From: an uncultured Prevotellaceae bacterium
GTDB lineage: Bacteria > Bacteroidota > Bacteroidia > Bacteroidales > Bacteroidaceae
NCBI GenBank assembly: GCA_947170495.1
Contig: CAMVUB010000004.1
Coordinates: forward strand, 1-64,000
DNA: 64,000 nt
Direction: 5' to 3'
The notes under the pieces were generated by a model. That model was not told the DNA's origin. It worked only from the letters and a program-made list of their open reading frames with translations, and made no database searches. This document shows, in pieces, positions 45,579 through 55,617 of the stretch (position 1 is its first letter; every line of letters begins with the position of its first letter). Both the position numbers and the translations under genes were made by a program.

Positions 45579-47693
45579 TTAGTAAGCAAGTGTGGAGGAT
45601 GTGGTGGCCGCTGTGCGCTGCTTGAAGACTTTCAAGCCGCTTTGCAACCACTGTATGAATTGATTGACATTTTCGTCGTAGCTATAGGCGGGTGCCATCG
45701 GACGGGCATCGTGGTCCACGAGGACGTAGAAGGGCTGCGTCTGGGCTCCGAACTTGGAGCGTTGCAGATAGCTCCATTTGTCGCCCACGGTGCGCAGCTT
45801 GCTCGTAGTGCCGTCGGCCTCGGTCACCTCTACGGTGGTGCGCAGTGGGGTCTTGTCATCGACATAAAGGCTCACGAGGACGTAGTCTTCGGTCATCAGC
45901 TGGCGCACGTTGGCATCGGGCCACACGGCAGCTTCCATCTTGCGGCAGTTGACGCAGCCGAAGCCGGTGAAGTCCAGCATCACGGGCTTGCCTGCCTGCT
46001 GTGCTGCGGCCATACCCTCCTCATAGTCGGTATAGACGGCCTCCACGGTGTTGGCGTTGAGGTTGAAGTCCTGTGTCCACATGGGTGGTGCAAAAGCGCT
46101 GACGGCCTTGCAGGGCGCGCCCCACAGGCCTGGCACCATATACAGCGCGAAGGCCAGGACACAGAGTGCAGACAGGAAACGTGTCACACCGATCTTAGGA
46201 CGTGCGATGACGTTGCCTTCATCGTCGTATTCATCTTCGTCGTGTGGCAGACGTATCCAGCCCAGCAGGTAGAAACCCATGAGGGCGAAGATGAGAATCC
46301 ACAAGCAGAGGAACGTCTCGCGGTCCAGCAGGCGCCAGCCATAGGCCAGGTCGGCGACACTGAGGAACTTCAGCGCAAAGGCCAGTTCCACGAGGCCGAG
46401 GACCACCTTGATGACATTCATCCAGTTGCCGCTCTTGGGTGCTGACTTCAGCCATGTCGGGAACATCGCAAAGAGCGTGAAAGGCGCTGCCAGCGCGAGG
46501 GCGAAGCCAAGCATGCCAACGGTAGGGGCGATGACGCTACCGCTGGTGACCATATCCACAAGCAGCAGACCGATGATGGGGCCTGTGCACGAGAAACTCA
46601 CGACGACCAGCGTCAGCGCCATGAAGAAGATGCTGAGCAGTCCCGTGGTGGAGCTGGCTTTCTCGTCCATCTTCGTGCTCCACGACGACGGCAATGTCAA
46701 CTCGAAGCCGCCCAGGAAGGAGGCCGCGAAGACCACCAGCAGGGCAAACAGGAACAGGTTGAAGATGGCGTTGGTGCTGAGGGCGTTCAGCGAGGAGGGA
46801 CCCCAGATGAGCGTCACCAGCAGGCCGAGGCCTACATAGATGACCACGATACTGAGTCCATAGAGGATGGCGTCGCGGATTCCCTTGCGCTTGTCATCCT
46901 TGGCGCGCTTGAGGAAGAAGCTGACGGTCATCGGTATAATGGGCCACACACAGGGTGTCAGCAGGGCTATCAGCCCGCCCAGGATGCCCAGGAAGAAGAT
47001 GCCCAGCAGCGAGCGTGACTGCGTGTCGCTGGCGACGTCAAGCGCTTTCAGCTCGTCAATGACGGGCGTCCAAAGTCCCCCTCCCTGCTCCCCCTCAAGG
47101 GGGAGGACGGTTACTTGTGCTATAGAGTCGCTATCTTGCTCAGTTTCAATGGCCTCTTGCTCATTGTCCATTGTCAATTGTCCATTCTTCAAGTGTGAAG
47201 CGTCCCCTTGGGCCGAGCGATCAATAGCCCATTGTCCCTTCAAATCAAACTCCACATTCGTGGGCGGCATACATTCCTGATCGTTGCAGGCACCATAGCG
47301 CAGGTAGCCTTGTGCTTTCCATGCGCCGCCGGTGAGGCGCAGACGTTGTGTGGCCTTGGCGCTGTGCTCCACATAGGTGACTGTGCACCCGAAGACGGGG
47401 TCTTCAACAGTGGCAGGAGTGGGGGAGAGCTGTAGCGCTCCCTGCACCTTGGCTCCTTCCAACGTCTCCATCGTGATGGTCATGGGTGTAGGGCCGCCGT
47501 TGTTGTCGGGACCATAGACATGCCAGCCTTCGTTGATGGCAAAGGTGAACACGATGTCCACGAGGTCGTCGTGACCGTTGACAGCTTTCTGCTCGACTTT
47601 CGCCTTGACGGGACTTGACATGCCGATTTGTGCATGCGTCAGCGCGCACGCGCACACAACAAATAAAAAAGTAAGAAGCCTTCTCATGCGCAT
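45579..47693 (-). CDS. thiol:disulfide interchange protein DsbD-like
   Basis: Eight-TM DsbD core plus thioredoxin-like KPVMLDFTGFGCVNCRKME; signal peptide MRMRRLLTFLFVVCACALTHAQ. Confidence 0.92.
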   Translation of the reverse strand: MRMRRLLTFLFVVCACALTHAQIGMSSPVKAKVEQKAVNGHDDLVDIVFTFAINEGWHVYGPDNNGGPTPMTITMETLEGAKVQGALQLSPTPATVEDPVFGCTVTYVEHSAKATQRLRLTGGAWKAQGYLRYGACNDQECMPPTNVEFDLKGQWAIDRSAQGDASHLKNGQLTMDNEQEAIETEQDSDSIAQVTVLPLEGEQGGGLWTPVIDELKALDVASDTQSRSLLGIFFLGILGGLIALLTPCVWPIIPMTVSFFLKRAKDDKRKGIRDAILYGLSIVVIYVGLGLLVTLIWGPSSLNALSTNAIFNLFLFALLVVFAASFLGGFELTLPSSWSTKMDEKASSTTGLLSIFFMALTLVVVSFSCTGPIIGLLLVDMVTSGSVIAPTVGMLGFALALAAPFTLFAMFPTWLKSAPKSGNWMNVIKVVLGLVELAFALKFLSVADLAYGWRLLDRETFLCLWILIFALMGFYLLGWIRLPHDEDEYDDEGNVIARPKIGVTRFLSALCVLAFALYMVPGLWGAPCKAVSAFAPPMWTQDFNLNANTVEAVYTDYEEGMAAAQQAGKPVMLDFTGFGCVNCRKMEAAVWPDANVRQLMTEDYVLVSLYVDDKTPLRTTVEVTEADGTTSKLRTVGDKWSYLQRSKFGAQTQPFYVLVDHDARPMAPAYSYDENVNQFIQWLQSGLKVFKQRTAATTSSTLAY
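47075..47112. repeat. family 2 palindromic element (CCCCCTTGAGGGGGAGCnGGGAGGGGG) in dsbD-like gene
   Basis: agtccccctccctgctccccctcaagggggagga; encodes LPLEGEQGGGL. Confidence 0.8.
47162..47189. repeat. heptamer micro-repeat CATTGTC x4 in frame in dsbD-like gene
   Basis: CATTGTC|CATTGTC|AATTGTC|CATTCTT; encodes KNGQLTMDN. Confidence 0.85.
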
Positions 47694-47710
47694 TTCTTTG
47701 TTTGCGGCTG

Positions 47711-47718
47711 CAAAGGTA
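47711..47718 (-). promoter_or_regulatory. Bacteroidetes -7 element TACCTTTG
   Basis: caaaggta on + strand upstream of the dsbD-like gene. Confidence 0.55.
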
Positions 47719-47825
47719 ATACAAAAAATTGGCGTAATCGAATATTTTGCACATTTTATCATTTGGGGGCCTCGCTTTTCATGTTTCTTATCAATTTTTA
47801 TGCGGGGACGTATCGCAGAATGTTG

Positions 47826-47833
47826 TACCTTTG
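47826..47833 (+). promoter_or_regulatory. Bacteroidetes -7 element TACCTTTG
   Basis: TAnnTTTG upstream of the 47848 ATG. Confidence 0.55.
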
Positions 47834-47847
47834 CCCCCAACTTTACC

Positions 47848-50385
47848 ATGTATGTGAGATTACACCATATTTCCAAGTGTCTTATGCTGCTATTCGGCCT
47901 CCTGACGGCTGATGTAGCCAGCGCAACCTCCATGAGGGATACCCTTGTCGTGGAGGCGGATACGATTCTTATGCGCGAGCTCACTGTGACAGGGGCCTTG
48001 CACCCCGTCACGATGCATGGCGACACCTTGGTGTATGACGTCTCTTCTTTTACGCTTTCCGTAGGTTCTCGTCTGCGCGAGCTGCTGCTCCGCCTTCCGG
48101 GTGTCGAGGTGACAGCCGACGGGACGATTAAGGCTCAGGGATTGAATATCAGTTGCTTGTTGCTCAACGGCCGCGATTTCTTCTCGGGCAATCGCACCAT
48201 CGTCCTCGATAATCTTCCTGCTGATGTGCTGCTGGATATCCGCGTCTATGACCGTGTGAAGAAGGACGAGGAGGACACGGGCCTCCGCTCGCATACGGAG
48301 CGTGTGATGGATCTCACCACAGCGCCCAACGACAACCGCGGTTGGTTCGCCGATATCACGGCCGCCGGTGGCTACGACCGCCGCTATTCAGGCAACGCCA
48401 GCGCTAGCCGTTTCGACGAGCAGCATCAGCACATGATCACGGTGGCTTTGGACAACCTCCCCGAGGCTTTCGGGTTGGGCGATTCCTTCTACGATAAGAT
48501 GGAGAAGAGCGTGGCGACCAGCGACCCGCACCACCGCAATGTCAGCGCCGTCCTGGGTAAGAAGACGGAGCGCTGGGATCTGTCCGGCTCCGTGTCGTAT
48601 TCCAACACGAAAGCCAGCCAGAAATCCGAGAGCATGACCGAGCACATCCTCAGCACAGGCCACCTCTTCTCGCGTGCCTCCACAGAGGGTGTCGAAAAGA
48701 CACATTCCGTGGCCGCCACAGGACATTTTGAACGGCGCGATTCGATGATGACCATCTCCCTCGACCCCCAACTCTCCTGGACCCGTTTCCAGGACGATAA
48801 CCACTACCAGAACTACTCCTCGAACCGTGCTCTAGGTGACCTCTTGGAAACAAGCGACTCGGCTTTGATAATTCCTTTCTTGTTGAATAGACAAACCTCT
48901 GATAACAATGAGGTTATGAAGTCGTTAAATGCGGCTATCACGGCCCACTTTCGTCGCCGCCTGAGTGCCAAGGGACGTACCCTCACGGCTACCGCCTCGT
49001 GGTCGTTTTCAGATTTCACGACCACCTCCTCCGTATTCTCCGATACCTATTATTATAGAACTGATCAGGACAACCGCCAGCTGCGCACCTCCAACCGTCC
49101 CGATCGCGACCAACAGACCCTCCTGCGTCTCGCCTGGATTGAGCCTTTGGGAAAACATATCAAGCTCAAGGGAGAGTACTGCGTGTCCTATCGTACAGAG
49201 CGCATCCGCGAGGCGGTGTATGCGGACTCCGTCTATTCCGAACAACGCTCGCGTGACGCCAGCTATCGCTACCTCAACCAAGTCGCTCGCTTGTTGATGC
49301 AATGGTCACCCTCGGAGAATCTCTACCTGGCTGTCGGTGGTCACTATAACCCTGTGCGCTCGTCCATCCGTTACCTGTGGCAGGGACGTGATCTCAGCAA
49401 GACCAATGTCGTGGATCATTTGGCCCCCGAGATGAATTTCTACTACCGTTCTCCCAGCGGGTGGAATATCACGGCACAATATTCAGGCAGCAGTCGGCAG
49501 CCAGCCTTGCTCAACCTGCTTCCCATCATCGACGATACAGACCCCCTTCATATTCGGGTCGGTAATCCCTCCCTGAAGCCCTCGTTCCTGCATCAGGCAA
49601 CCGCCACCTTCTTCTGGTTTGACCAAGATACACAGACACAGCTCAACCTGCAGGCACAGGGGCAATGGGAGCTGCATGCCATGACGGACGTCATCGAGAT
49701 CGACCGCACGGAGGGCGTACGTCGCACATCTATCAGCAATGTCGATGGCTGTCGTCAGTTCGGGGGCGCCTGGACCGTCACCTCCGACTTTGCGCCGGAA
49801 TCGCGTTGGACCATTGATTTCCAAGGCGATATCGTACATGCCCGCCGCGTGGGCTTGCAGGAGCAGCGCGCTCCGCAGGCGCCCTACGGCTCCTCGGCAG
49901 TCACCATCGTTGAAGAGCCCTTCGTGACTCACCAAACCCTTTGGCGCCAGTTCCTGGCTCTGCAATGGCGGCCGGGCGTCTTCTCCATCAAGCCTTATGC
50001 CTTCTGCTCCTACAACGGACTGCGCACGGATAAAATCTTCCAGACGGCCTCCAACTTGTGGCTCTGGGGTGTCGGCCTCATCGGTCGCTTGGAGACCGCC
50101 AATGGCTGGAGTGCTGCCGTCGATGCGTCGCGGCAGAGCCGTCGTGGCTATCTGGACGCCGTTGATAACGACGACGAGTGGCTCATCGACTTCGAGGTGG
50201 CCTACGCTTTCCTCAAGGGACGTGCCGCAGAAGTGCGCCTGCAGGTCTGCGACCTCCTGCACCAGCGCGACTTGGCACGCACCAAGACCTCTGTCTCCGA
50301 GCGCATGGAATCCGCCTATCCACATGGTGTCACCAACTACATTCTCCTTAGTTTCACCTACCGCTTCTCCTTAATGGGCAAGTAA
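47848..50385 (+). CDS. TonB-dependent-receptor-like outer-membrane beta-barrel protein
   Basis: LRELLLRLPGVEVTADGTIKAQGLNISCLLLNGRDFFSGNRTIVLDNLPADVLLDIRVYDR, then barrel strands. Confidence 0.82.
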   Translation: MYVRLHHISKCLMLLFGLLTADVASATSMRDTLVVEADTILMRELTVTGALHPVTMHGDTLVYDVSSFTLSVGSRLRELLLRLPGVEVTADGTIKAQGLNISCLLLNGRDFFSGNRTIVLDNLPADVLLDIRVYDRVKKDEEDTGLRSHTERVMDLTTAPNDNRGWFADITAAGGYDRRYSGNASASRFDEQHQHMITVALDNLPEAFGLGDSFYDKMEKSVATSDPHHRNVSAVLGKKTERWDLSGSVSYSNTKASQKSESMTEHILSTGHLFSRASTEGVEKTHSVAATGHFERRDSMMTISLDPQLSWTRFQDDNHYQNYSSNRALGDLLETSDSALIIPFLLNRQTSDNNEVMKSLNAAITAHFRRRLSAKGRTLTATASWSFSDFTTTSSVFSDTYYYRTDQDNRQLRTSNRPDRDQQTLLRLAWIEPLGKHIKLKGEYCVSYRTERIREAVYADSVYSEQRSRDASYRYLNQVARLLMQWSPSENLYLAVGGHYNPVRSSIRYLWQGRDLSKTNVVDHLAPEMNFYYRSPSGWNITAQYSGSSRQPALLNLLPIIDDTDPLHIRVGNPSLKPSFLHQATATFFWFDQDTQTQLNLQAQGQWELHAMTDVIEIDRTEGVRRTSISNVDGCRQFGGAWTVTSDFAPESRWTIDFQGDIVHARRVGLQEQRAPQAPYGSSAVTIVEEPFVTHQTLWRQFLALQWRPGVFSIKPYAFCSYNGLRTDKIFQTASNLWLWGVGLIGRLETANGWSAAVDASRQSRRGYLDAVDNDDEWLIDFEVAYAFLKGRAAEVRLQVCDLLHQRDLARTKTSVSERMESAYPHGVTNYILLSFTYRFSLMGK

Positions 50386-50435
50386 GTGCAACGTTAAAAA
50401 TCTTTGATTTTTTTGGTGCATCGCGAAAATGTACG

Positions 50436-50443
50436 TACCTTTG
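50436..50443 (+). promoter_or_regulatory. Bacteroidetes promoter: TTTG -33 and TACCTTTG -7
   Basis: TTTG at 50412-50415, 20-bp spacer, TACCTTTG, upstream of pfp. Confidence 0.65.
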
Positions 50444-50509
50444 TACGCTCTATGAGCACAAAAGGAACCTTAAGAATTCTTTTATTATACTTTATCAAAC
50501 TCTACAACA

Positions 50510-52144
50510 ATGACAAAAAGCGCATTGCAAATCGCAAGGGCTGCCTATCAGCCCAAGCTCCCCAAGGCCCTGCAGGGTCCTGTGAAAGCTAAGGAAGGTG
50601 CTGCCACGCAGAGTGTCGGCGACCAGGCTAAGATTAAGGAATTGTTCCCCAACACCTACGGACTCCCCGTTATCGAGTTCGAGGCTGGCGAGGCACAGCA
50701 GCTGCCTGCCATCAACGTGGGCGTCATCCTCAGCGGCGGTCAGGCTCCTGGCGGTCACAACGTCATCAGCGGCCTCTTCGACGGCATCAAGAGCATCAAC
50801 CCCGCCTCCAAGCTCTACGGCTTCATCCTCGGCCCCGGCGGCCTCGTGGATCATAAGTACATGGAGCTCACTGCTGACATCATCGACGAGTACCGCAACA
50901 CCGGTGGTTTCGACATCATCGGTTCCGGCCGTACGAAGCTGGAGAAGGAGGCTCAGTTCGAGAAGGGTATCGAGATTCTGCGCGAGCTGGACATCAAGGC
51001 ACTCGTCATCATCGGTGGCGACGACAGCAACACCAACGCCTGCGTCCTCGCTGAGTACTACGCAGCAAAGAAGTATGGCGTGCAGGTCATCGGCTGCCCC
51101 AAGACCATCGACGGCGACCTGAAGAACGAGCAGATCGAGACCAGCTTCGGCTTCGACACCGCTTGCAAGACCTACAGCGAGCTCATCGGTAACATCCAGC
51201 GCGACTGCAACAGCGCCCGCAAGTACTGGCACTTCATCAAGCTCATGGGCCGCAGCGCCAGCCACATCGCACTGGAGTGCGCCCTGCAGACTCAGCCCAA
51301 CATCTGCCTCGTCAGTGAGGAGGTGGAGGCCAAGGAGATGAGCCTGGATGACGTGGTGAACTATATCGCCGACATCGTTGCCGCCCGCGCTGAGCAGGGC
51401 AACCACTTCGGCACCGTGCTCATCCCCGAGGGTCTCATCGAGTTCATTCCCGCCATCAAGAAGCTCATCAAGGAGCTCAACGAGGTGCTGACAGATCCCG
51501 CCACCGGCGAGCCTCGCGAGTTTGAGAGCGCCGACGCCCAGATCGCCTTCGTGAAGAAGAGCATCGCCAAGGACAACCTCGCTGTGCTGGAGAGCCTGCC
51601 CGAGGATGTGGCCCGTCAGCTCTGCCTCGACCGCGACCCCCACGGCAACGTACAGGTCAGCCTCATCGAGACCGAGAAGCTGCTGAGCCGTATGGTGGCC
51701 AAGCGCCTGAAGGAGACGGGCCGTGCACCCAAGTTCAGCGCACAGCACCATTTCTTCGGCTACGAAGGCCGTTGCGCAGCACCCAGCAACTACGACGCGG
51801 ACTACTGCTACAGCCTGGGCTTCAACGCCAGCCGCCTCATTGCCAATGGCAAGACGGGTTATATGTCCATCATCAAGAACACGACAGCGCCTGCTGCTGA
51901 GTGGATTGCCGGTGGTGTGCCCATCACGATGATGATGAACATCGAGCGTCGCAACGGTGCTGACAAGCCCGTTATCCGCAAGGCCCTCGTAGAGCTGGAC
52001 GGCGCGCCCTTCAAGTTCTTCGCTGCTCACCGCGATGAGTGGGCTAAGAATACCTGCTATGTCTATCCTGGTCCCATCCAGTACTTCGGTCCGTCCGAGG
52101 TCTGTGACCAGAGCACCAAGACCTTACAGCTTGAACAAGCGTAA
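50510..52144 (+). CDS. pfp: diphosphate--fructose-6-phosphate 1-phosphotransferase
   Basis: [52 protein letters not shown]. Confidence 0.93.
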   Translation: MTKSALQIARAAYQPKLPKALQGPVKAKEGAATQSVGDQAKIKELFPNTYGLPVIEFEAGEAQQLPAINVGVILSGGQAPGGHNVISGLFDGIKSINPASKLYGFILGPGGLVDHKYMELTADIIDEYRNTGGFDIIGSGRTKLEKEAQFEKGIEILRELDIKALVIIGGDDSNTNACVLAEYYAAKKYGVQVIGCPKTIDGDLKNEQIETSFGFDTACKTYSELIGNIQRDCNSARKYWHFIKLMGRSASHIALECALQTQPNICLVSEEVEAKEMSLDDVVNYIADIVAARAEQGNHFGTVLIPEGLIEFIPAIKKLIKELNEVLTDPATGEPREFESADAQIAFVKKSIAKDNLAVLESLPEDVARQLCLDRDPHGNVQVSLIETEKLLSRMVAKRLKETGRAPKFSAQHHFFGYEGRCAAPSNYDADYCYSLGFNASRLIANGKTGYMSIIKNTTAPAAEWIAGGVPITMMMNIERRNGADKPVIRKALVELDGAPFKFFAAHRDEWAKNTCYVYPGPIQYFGPSEVCDQSTKTLQLEQA

Positions 52145-52976
52145 GACAGCAACTCCCCGTCGGAGTCGTCGGAAGAAGAAAAATGATTCTTTCTTCCGGC
52201 GGCACCGTTGGGCTGTTCTCATAGGTGGTGCTGCGCTCGCCGTAGCGCTGTATATCTTCATCTTCGTGCGTGTCTTCGTGGATCCTTTCTCTTTCCGATG
52301 GAATGCCATCTACGGGGAGGGCGTGGAACCCGACGGCTTCGAGGTGCGAGGCATAGATATCAGCCACTACCAGGAGCGCATTGACTGGTCGCGCGTGCGC
52401 AACGCGCAAATCAAAGGTCAGCCCCTGCGCTTTGTGATCATCAAGGCCACAGAGGGCATCAGCATCATCGACGAGAACTTCATCGACAACTTCTATCAGG
52501 CCCGCCAGAATGACCTCATCCGCGGAGCCTATCATTTCTTCACCCCCGATGAGGATCCCGTGCGTCAGGCGCGCTTCTTCATCAAGCAGGTAAAACTCGA
52601 GACGGGCGACCTGCCACCCGTGCTCGACGTAGAAAAGGCAGGGAATCTATCAACCAAGCAGCTGCGGAAGGCGGTGCATACATGGCTCGATGTCATTGAG
52701 AAACACTATGGCATCAAGCCCATCATCTATACGGGGTACAGCTTTAAGCTCAAATACCTCAACGACGGCACCTTCGATGCCTACCCCTACTGGATAGCGC
52801 ATTACTATGTCGAGCAGCTGCAATACAAGGGGCAATGGTCCTTCTGGCAATACACCGATATGGGCCGTATCGACGGCATCAACGGCAGCGTAGATTGCAA
52901 CATCTTCAATGGCGAGCTGCCACAGCTGGTTGCCCTGACAATGAAACCTGAGGAAATCGATGAGGTGGGCCTCTGA
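52131..52976 (+). CDS. GH25 lysozyme-like membrane-anchored hydrolase (likely non-ATG start overlapping pfp)
   Basis: [53 protein letters not shown]. Confidence 0.88.
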   Translation: MNKRKTATPRRSRRKKKNDSFFRRHRWAVLIGGAALAVALYIFIFVRVFVDPFSFRWNAIYGEGVEPDGFEVRGIDISHYQERIDWSRVRNAQIKGQPLRFVIIKATEGISIIDENFIDNFYQARQNDLIRGAYHFFTPDEDPVRQARFFIKQVKLETGDLPPVLDVEKAGNLSTKQLRKAVHTWLDVIEKHYGIKPIIYTGYSFKLKYLNDGTFDAYPYWIAHYYVEQLQYKGQWSFWQYTDMGRIDGINGSVDCNIFNGELPQLVALTMKPEEIDEVGL

Positions 52977-53015
52977 CGCTGGTTCACACAAACATATAGG
53001 ACATTTAATCATACA

Positions 53016-53963
53016 ATGAAACGCATATTTTTCTTTTTCCTGTTTGCTGCCGCTGCCACATTCGCTTCGGCACAGACGCAGCTCAAGTATTCCGATTTCG
53101 AAACTTGGGTCAGCCGTAGTATTAAGGAAAGCGGTATCATCGGCGGAAAGACAAAGACACTTTATGAGATTGGGCCCAATATGACTTGGGACGGCAAGAA
53201 GGCGTATGTGAACGCCGGCGGTTCGCCATGGGCTACCAGTAATATCATGGCCAAGGTGGCGGGCATCGTGAAGACCAACACCGGCGTCTATCGCGAGCCA
53301 CGCGGCAACGGCTTCTGCGCCAAGCTGGTGACACACGTGGAGGGTGTGAAGGTGCTGGGTCTAGTGAACATCCAGGTGATGGCTGCCGGCTCTCTCTATC
53401 TCGGCTCTATGCTGGAGCCCATCACCAGTTCTTCGAATCCCATGCGCTGGCTTAACTACGGCATCCCCTTCACGCAGAAGCCCAAGGCCGTGCAGTTCGA
53501 CTACAAGGTGCAGCTCTCCGGTAAACCCGACCGTGTTCGTCAGACGGGTTTCAGCGCCGTTAAAACCATTGCGGGTGCTGATATGCCGAATGTCATCTGC
53601 CTCCTGCAGAAACGGTGGGAGGACGAGAAGGGCAACATCTACGCCCGTCGCATCGGCACCGCCATCCAACGCTTCTCTCAAAACAGCGACTGGGTCAACG
53701 GCAAGCAGTTGGAGATTCATTATGGCAATATCACTGCGGAGCCCTTCTACAAGCCTTACATGAATCTATTCAATGGCGGCGATGACCAAAAGTACGCCAA
53801 GAACAGCAAAGGCAAGATGGTGCCTGTGCAGGAGGTGGAGTGGGGGACTGCCGACGACACTCCGACGCACCTCTGCCTTCAGTTCGCCAGTAGCTTTGGC
53901 GGCGCCTACATCGGCGCTGAAGGCACCACCCTCTGGGTGGACAACGTGAAGCTCATCTATTGA
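53016..53963 (+). CDS. secreted PCMD-like (putative carbohydrate metabolism domain) protein
   Basis: Signal peptide, then YSDFETWVSRSIKESGIIGGKTKTLYEIGPNMTWDGKKAYVNAGGSPWATSNI. Confidence 0.6.
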   Translation: MKRIFFFFLFAAAATFASAQTQLKYSDFETWVSRSIKESGIIGGKTKTLYEIGPNMTWDGKKAYVNAGGSPWATSNIMAKVAGIVKTNTGVYREPRGNGFCAKLVTHVEGVKVLGLVNIQVMAAGSLYLGSMLEPITSSSNPMRWLNYGIPFTQKPKAVQFDYKVQLSGKPDRVRQTGFSAVKTIAGADMPNVICLLQKRWEDEKGNIYARRIGTAIQRFSQNSDWVNGKQLEIHYGNITAEPFYKPYMNLFNGGDDQKYAKNSKGKMVPVQEVEWGTADDTPTHLCLQFASSFGGAYIGAEGTTLWVDNVKLIY

Positions 53964-54014
53964 ACTCTTGAACCCTTAAACACCTTAAACTCCTTAAACT
54001 TTAAACCTTAAACG
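53960..54014. repeat. 7-9-mer micro-repeat TTGAACYC/TTAAACYC/TTTAAACC
   Basis: ttgaactcttgaacccttaaacaccttaaactccttaaactttaaaccttaaac. Confidence 0.8.
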
Positions 54015-54023
54015 AACAACCCC

Positions 54024-55364
54024 TTGACCCCTCCCTATTACCTTGTAGAAGAAGAGAAACTGCGGCGCAACTTGGCTTTGATTAAGGACGTTGCCGACCG
54101 TTCGGGCGCTGAGATCATCTTGGCGTTCAAGGCGTTTGCACTTTGGAAGACCTTCCCTATCTTCCGCGAGTACATCAGCCACACCACGGCGTCCTCGCCC
54201 GATGAGGCCCGTCTGGCCTTCGAGGAGTTCGGCAGCCCTGCCCATACTTACAGCCCCGCTTACACGGAGCGTGACTTCCCCGAGATCCTCCGCTGCTCCT
54301 CGCATATCACCTTCAACAGCCTCTCGCAGTTTCATCGCTTTGCAGACCCACCCCTCACCCTCCCTTGTAGGGAGGGAGTGGTCACCTGTCAAGACGAGGA
54401 AGATCTCTCTAAATCTCCTAGTCAAGGGAGACTTGCCGGCGCAGAGACTGCAGATGGGAACAAAGCGGACGCCTGCTCAGAACATTCCGCTCCCTCCCTC
54501 ACAGGGAGGGCGGGGGGTGGGTCTGCTCCTTCCTTCGGTTTGCGCGTCAACCCCGAGTACAGCGAGATAGAGACAGAGCTCTACAACCCCTGCGCCCCAG
54601 GCTCACGCTTTGGCGTGCTGGCTGAGGAGCTCCCTGCGCCCGATGCATTCCCTGCTGCCATCGAGGGCTTCCACATTCATTGCCATTGCGAGAGCGGCGC
54701 CGATGCCTTCGCGCGTACGCTCGTACATATTATAGATAAGTTCTCCCCTTGGTTCCCGAAACTCAAATGGATTAATTTTGGCGGCGGCCATCTCATGACC
54801 CGCAAGGATTACGACGTGGAGCTCCTCATCCAAACCCTTCGTGACTTCCATGCCCGCTGGCCGCATCTGCGCATGATCCTCGAACCTGGCAGCGCCTTCG
54901 CTTGGCAGACAGGACCGCTGGTGGCGTCTGTCGTTGATATCGTGGAGAATCACGGCATCCAGACGGCCATCCTTGATGTCAGCTTCACCTGTCATATGCC
55001 CGACTGTCTGGAGATGCCCTACTATCCAGAGGTCCGTGGTGCAGAGCACATAGATGTTCAAGGCCTGACAGGACTCGAACGTAGTGAGGCATATCCCCCC
55101 TTGGGGGGAGCGGGGAGGGGGGCTATTTACCGCCTCGGCGGCAACTCGTGCCTCGCTGGCGACTTCATGGGTTATTGGCGCTTCCCGCAACCCCTCAGCG
55201 TGGGCGATGAGATCATCTTCGAGGATATGATTCACTACACGACCGTGAAGACCACCACCTTTAATGGCGTGCACCACCCCTCGATTGCCATCCGCCGTCT
55301 CGACGGCACCATCGAGCTGCTGCGCGCGTACAACTACGAGGATTATCGCGACCGCATGGACTGA
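54024..55364 (+). CDS. nspC: carboxynorspermidine decarboxylase with three repeat-derived insertions
   Basis: TPPYYLVEEEKLRRNLALIKDVADRSGAEIILAFKAFALWKTF..FGLRVNPEYSEIETELYNPCAPGSRFG. Confidence 0.92.
   Translation: MTPPYYLVEEEKLRRNLALIKDVADRSGAEIILAFKAFALWKTFPIFREYISHTTASSPDEARLAFEEFGSPAHTYSPAYTERDFPEILRCSSHITFNSLSQFHRFADPPLTLPCREGVVTCQDEEDLSKSPSQGRLAGAETADGNKADACSEHSAPSLTGRAGGGSAPSFGLRVNPEYSEIETELYNPCAPGSRFGVLAEELPAPDAFPAAIEGFHIHCHCESGADAFARTLVHIIDKFSPWFPKLKWINFGGGHLMTRKDYDVELLIQTLRDFHARWPHLRMILEPGSAFAWQTGPLVASVVDIVENHGIQTAILDVSFTCHMPDCLEMPYYPEVRGAEHIDVQGLTGLERSEAYPPLGGAGRGAIYRLGGNSCLAGDFMGYWRFPQPLSVGDEIIFEDMIHYTTVKTTTFNGVHHPSIAIRRLDGTIELLRAYNYEDYRDRMD
54343..54390. repeat. family 1 palindromic element copy i, in frame in nspC
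   Basis: cagacccacccctcaccctcccttgtagggagggagtggtc. Confidence 0.92.
54489..54524. repeat. family 1 palindromic element copy j (inverted relative to i), in frame in nspC
   Basis: gctccctccctcacagggagggcggggggtgggtct. Confidence 0.92.
55090..55124. repeat. family 2 palindromic element in frame in nspC
   Basis: catatccccccttggggggagcggggaggggggc; encodes YPPLGGAGRGA. Confidence 0.82.
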
Positions 55365-55432
55365 TTTTTGGAAAAAAGTGCGGTTTGACGAAAAAAATCG
55401 CACGAATCCCTTGTCAGTTCAAGAAAAAGCAG

Positions 55433-55440
55433 TACCTTTG
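55433..55440 (+). promoter_or_regulatory. Bacteroidetes promoter for tRNA cluster
   Basis: TTG(-33 like) 19-bp spacer TACCTTTG about 65 bp upstream of tRNA-Gly. Confidence 0.6.
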
Positions 55441-55504
55441 CACCCGCAATCAGAGGATTGCCTATGACTTTGACATGCTGAACAGCTGGTTGGAACACCA
55501 TTTT

Positions 55505-55580
<76 letters not shown>

Positions 55581-55617
55581 ACCGTTGAGCAATTGACGAC
55601 AACGTCGTACAGAGCCT

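Noticed and set aside
47578-47847. N-terminal extension of the TonB-receptor-like ORF upstream of 47848
   Set aside because: It overlaps the divergent dsbD-like gene start and both promoters; the ATG at 47848 followed by a signal-like sequence is more plausible.
47694-48026. N-terminal extension of the dsbD-like ORF
   Set aside because: Runs through the intergenic promoter region; the signal peptide begins at MRMRRLLTFL.
50495-52030. 511-aa antisense ORF opposite pfp
   Set aside because: Low-complexity Leu/Val/Asp-rich translation typical of the antisense frame of a GC-rich gene; pfp on the + strand is unambiguous.
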